In this document: one piece after another, positions 61,270 through 64,000 of the stretch
Layout of the letters: each line of letters begins with the position of its first letter
Position numbering within the stretch: position 1 is the first letter of the stretch
Assembly: GCA_039707655.1 (NCBI GenBank)
Contig: CM077665.1
Coordinates: 448,445,531-448,509,530, forward strand
Direction of reading: 5' to 3'
From: Elymus sibiricus
Lineage: Eukaryota > Streptophyta > Magnoliopsida > Poales > Poaceae
Length of the DNA: 64,000 bases
The notes under the pieces: generated by a model
Seen by the model: the letters and a program-made list of their open reading frames with translations, nothing else
Database searches by the model: none
What the model was told of the DNA's origin: nothing
Position numbers and translations under genes: made by a program

Positions 61270-62532
61270 GATCTACAACATAAATATAGCAAAGACAACT
61301 TAGACTATTGTTCTTAGATAATGAGTTTAGTTAATCATATTACTTAAAAACTCCCACTCAAATTGACATCCCTCCGGTCATTCGAGTGTAACATGATCCA
61401 AATCCACCAACTCAAGTCCGATCATCACGTGAGTTGAGGTGGTTTCAATGGTGAACATCTTCATGTTGATCATATCTACTATATGACTCATGTTCGACCT
61501 TTCGGTCTCTTGTGTTCCGAGGCCATGTCTGTACATGCTAGGCTCGTCAAGTTTAACCCGAGTGTTCCGCACGTGTAACATGGCTTACACCCGTTGTATG
61601 CGAACGTAGAGTCTATCACACCCGATCGTCACGGCGTGTCTCGAAACGACGAACTTTCGCAACGGTGCACACTTGGGGAGAACACAATTTTATCTTGAAA
61701 TTTAAGTGAGGGATCACCTTATAATGCTACCGTCGTCCTAAGCAAAATAAGATGCATAAAAGGATTAACATCACATGCAAATCATAAGTGACATGATATG
61801 GCCATGAACTTGTGCTTTTGATCTCCATCTACAAAGCACCGGCATGATCTCCATCGTCACCGGCATGACACCATGATCTCCATCATCTTGATCTCCATCA
61901 ACGTGTCGCCATAAGGTTGTCGCGCCGACTGTTGCTTCCACGACTATTGCTAACGTTTAGCGATAAAGTAAAGCATTACATAGCGCTTAATGATTGACAC
62001 GCAGGTCATACAATAATTAAAGACAACTCTATGGCTCCTGCCAGTTGCCATACTCATCGACATGCAAGTCGTGATATTCTATACAAAACATGATCATCTC
62101 ATACATCACATATATCTCATCATGCAATTGGCCATATCACATCACAACATACCCTGCAAAAACAAGTTAGACGTCCTCTAATTGTTGTTGCAAATTTTAC
62201 GTGGCTGCTATGGGTTTGCAAGAACCGTTCTTACCTACGCAAAACCACAACGTGGTGCAGTGATTGCTTTTTGATCTTCTAAAAGAACCCTCTTCATTGA
62301 ACCGATTCAACTAAAGTGAGAGAGACAGACACCCGCCAGTCACCTTTATGCAACAAGTGCACGCAGCGGTGAAACCAGTCTCGCGTAAGCGTACGCGTAA
62401 TGTCGGTCCGGGCCGCTTCATCTCACAATACCGCGGAATCAAGTATCAACTAGTAACGGCAAGAAATATGTATACACCCACGCCCACAACTCGTTTGTGT
62501 TCTACTCGAGATCTCATCTACGCATAGACCTA
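61270..62532 (-). other. Copia untranslated leader
   Basis: About 1.26 kb between the primer binding site and the polyprotein ATG. Long leaders are usual for this group and are thought to carry packaging and dimerisation signals. It contains direct words such as 'gatctccatc' repeated near 61820-61900 and only short ORFs (for example 67 codons at 61378-61581, minus strand), which resemble no known domain. I see no other feature in it. Confidence 0.75.
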
Positions 62533-62544
62533 GCTCAGATGCCA
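62533..62544 (-). other. Copia primer binding site, tRNA-iMet type
   Basis: The minus strand reads TGGCATCTGAGC one base after the 5' LTR end. It matches 10 of 12 bases of the plant initiator-Met primer site TGGTATCAGAGC, the usual primer of copia elements. Confidence 0.8.
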
Positions 62545-63010
62545 CTGTTGGGGAACGTTGCATGGGAAACAAAAATTTTCCTACGCACACGCAAGATCTA
62601 TCCATGGTGATGAGCATCTACGAGAGGGAGAGTGAATCTACATACCCTTGTAGATCGCTAAGCGGAAGCGTTAATAAACGCGGTTGATGTAGTCGAACGT
62701 CTTCGCGATCCAAATCGCCGAGCGTCCCGCGATCCAATCACGATCCTTCCGATCTAGTGCCGAACGGACGGCACCTCCGCGTTCAACACACGTACGGCTT
62801 GATGACGCCTTCACCTCCTCGATCCAGCGAGCGATGGTGAAGTAGTGGTTGAGTTCCAGCAGCACGACGGCGTGGTGATGGTGGTGAGGAACAATCTCTG
62901 CAGGGCTTCGCCAAGCACTACGGAGATTATGACGGAGGAACTAGAGGGCTAGGGTTGCCGGCACACGGCTTGGGAAATCCTGATGTGTCCCGTGTGCTAG
63001 CCCTGCCCCT

Positions 63011-63019
63011 CTATTTATA
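63011..63019 (-). promoter_or_regulatory. TATA box in copia 5' LTR
   Basis: TATAAATAG on the minus strand, the exact counterpart of 55838-55846. It is the likely promoter of the genomic RNA that carries the gag-pol ORF. Confidence 0.65.
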
Positions 63020-63148
63020 TGTTGAGCCTTGGGGTCTAAACTTGGAGTAAAAGCCTCCTCCAGGTCGGTTTTGCCCGCACAAGGTCGGTTTGGCCCGCAG
63101 GGAAAGAGTCCAACTCGGACCCCTGCCGAATCGTGCACAGCCGCACAC

Positions 63149-63264
63149 AAGCGGTAGTACCGCTTCACACAAGCGGTAGTACCGCTTGGGCGGTAGTACC
63201 GCTTCACACAAGCGGTAGTACCGCTCCGGCGGTAGTACCGCTTCACCAAGCGGTAGTACCGCTT
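63149..63264. repeat. Hairpin cluster in copia 5' LTR
   Basis: Six GCGGTA-G-TACCGC units, identical to the cluster at 55976-56091 and at the same place in U3, upstream of the TATA box. Confidence 0.9.
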
Positions 63265-64000
63265 ACGCGGCAGCAAAACTACTTTTGCACTTTCCAATAC
63301 CTTGTGGGTTTTATCCTTTTGGCTCATATAAAGTGTTGCTGCACCCGAACACTTCGGTAAACATCCGGAACCCCTTCCGGTGAACTTCGGAACCCTTCCA
63401 GAGATCAAAACACTATTATCACATATATCAATCTTTACCTCCGGACTATTCCGGAGATCCTCGTCATGTCCGGGATCTTATCCGGGACTCCGAACAACTT
63501 TCGGTCACCAACATAATAACTCAATTATACTAATCGTCACCAAACGTTAAGTGTGTAGACCCTGCGGGTTCGAGAACTATGTAGACATGACCGAGACACC
63601 TCTACGGCCAATAACCAATAGCGGGACCTGGATGCCCATATTGGCTCCTACATATTCTACGAAGATCTTTATCGGTCGAACCTCTATGTCAAGGATTCAG
63701 TTAATCCCGTATGCTGTTCCCTTTGTTCTTCGGTATGTTACTTGCCCGAGATTCGATCGTCGGTATCACTATACCTAGTTCAATCTCGTTACCGGCAAGT
63801 CTCTTTACTCGTTCCGTAATACAAGATCTCGTGGCTAACACTTTTAGTCACATTGCTTGCAAGGCTCATTGTGATGTTGTATTACCGAGTGGGCCCTGAG
63901 ATACCTCTCCGTCATACGGATTAACAAATCCCAGTCTTGATCCATGCCAACCCAACAGACACCCTCGGAGATACCTGTAGAGCACCTTTATAGTCACCCA

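Larger units (their letters stand above)
55373..64000 (-). mobile_element. Ty1/copia LTR retrotransposon, Angela/BARE/WIS group, nearly complete
   Basis: Orientation is opposite to the gypsy host element. Reading the minus strand: 5' LTR (enters the window at 64000, ends at 62546), primer binding site, leader, 1327-codon polyprotein, polypurine tract, 3' LTR (57235-55373). Domain order gag-protease-integrase-RT-RNase H is the copia order. LTR ends TGTTGGAAATATGCCC...CCCCAACA match what I recall of the Triticeae Angela/BARE/WIS group. Extrapolating from the 1863-bp LTR, the whole element is about 9.0 kb, with only its first 408 or so bases beyond the window. All expected parts look intact. Confidence 0.93.
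62546..64000 (-). repeat. Copia 5' LTR, partial (1455 bp in view)
   Basis: Second LTR copy, same sequence as 55373-56827 except one base. The part outside the window should hold the LTR's own 5' (U3) end, about 408 bp. It includes the same TATA box and hairpin cluster and would drive the polyprotein. Confidence 0.93.

Noticed and set aside
61378..61581. 67-codon ORF in the copia leader
   Set aside because: It is short, with no recognised motif. A regulatory upstream ORF cannot be excluded but nothing supports it.

Overview
The window is plant nuclear heterochromatin from a Triticeae grass, most probably a D-genome lineage (Aegilops tauschii or the bread wheat D subgenome). About 80% of it (1-50869) is one uninterrupted tandem array of an AT-rich, roughly 340-bp satellite. 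I identify this as the Afa family (pAs1/pTa535-type RsaI satellite). Each monomer carries near-exact matches to the two Afa primer sites as I recall them, and normally one RsaI site (GTAC). The rest is a nest of two LTR retrotransposons. No single-copy host gene, rRNA, tRNA or CRISPR is visible.

Layout. 1-2276: dimer/trimer-patterned monomers. 2277-14851: three near-identical or shortened copies of a 13-monomer, 4418-bp higher-order repeat (HOR1). 14852-17231: a shorter, more diverged HOR1 copy. 17232-42379: a second family (HOR2) whose units are 6, 10, 11 or 12 monomers long. 42380-45439: a return to HOR1-type monomers with a two-monomer deletion. 45440-49179: mainly 680-bp dimer repeats. 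49180-50869: HOR2-type monomers, cut by a transposon.

50870 onward: a Ty3/gypsy element of Tat/Retand-like type in + orientation. It has a 954-bp 5' LTR, a primer binding site, a gag-protease ORF (51909-54776) and, in the same frame after one TAG, the start of reverse transcriptase. At 55373, two bases after the YMDD catalytic codons, it is split by a Ty1/copia element of the Angela/BARE/WIS group in - orientation. The copia element shows its complete 3' LTR (55373-57235), polypurine tract, an uninterrupted 1327-codon gag-pol ORF (57286-61269), a long leader, a tRNA-iMet-type primer binding site and 1455 bp of its 5' LTR, which runs off the window. The remainder of the gypsy element and any further satellite should lie beyond 64000.

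History read from the sequence: satellite amplification and repeated unequal exchange, then gypsy insertion into a monomer, then copia insertion into gypsy. The two copia LTRs differ at one site that I can find in 1455 bp, so that insertion is recent. I find no novel gene system. The most informative content is the satellite's higher-order structure with readable recombination junctions, and the nested insertion that breaks a polymerase active site.
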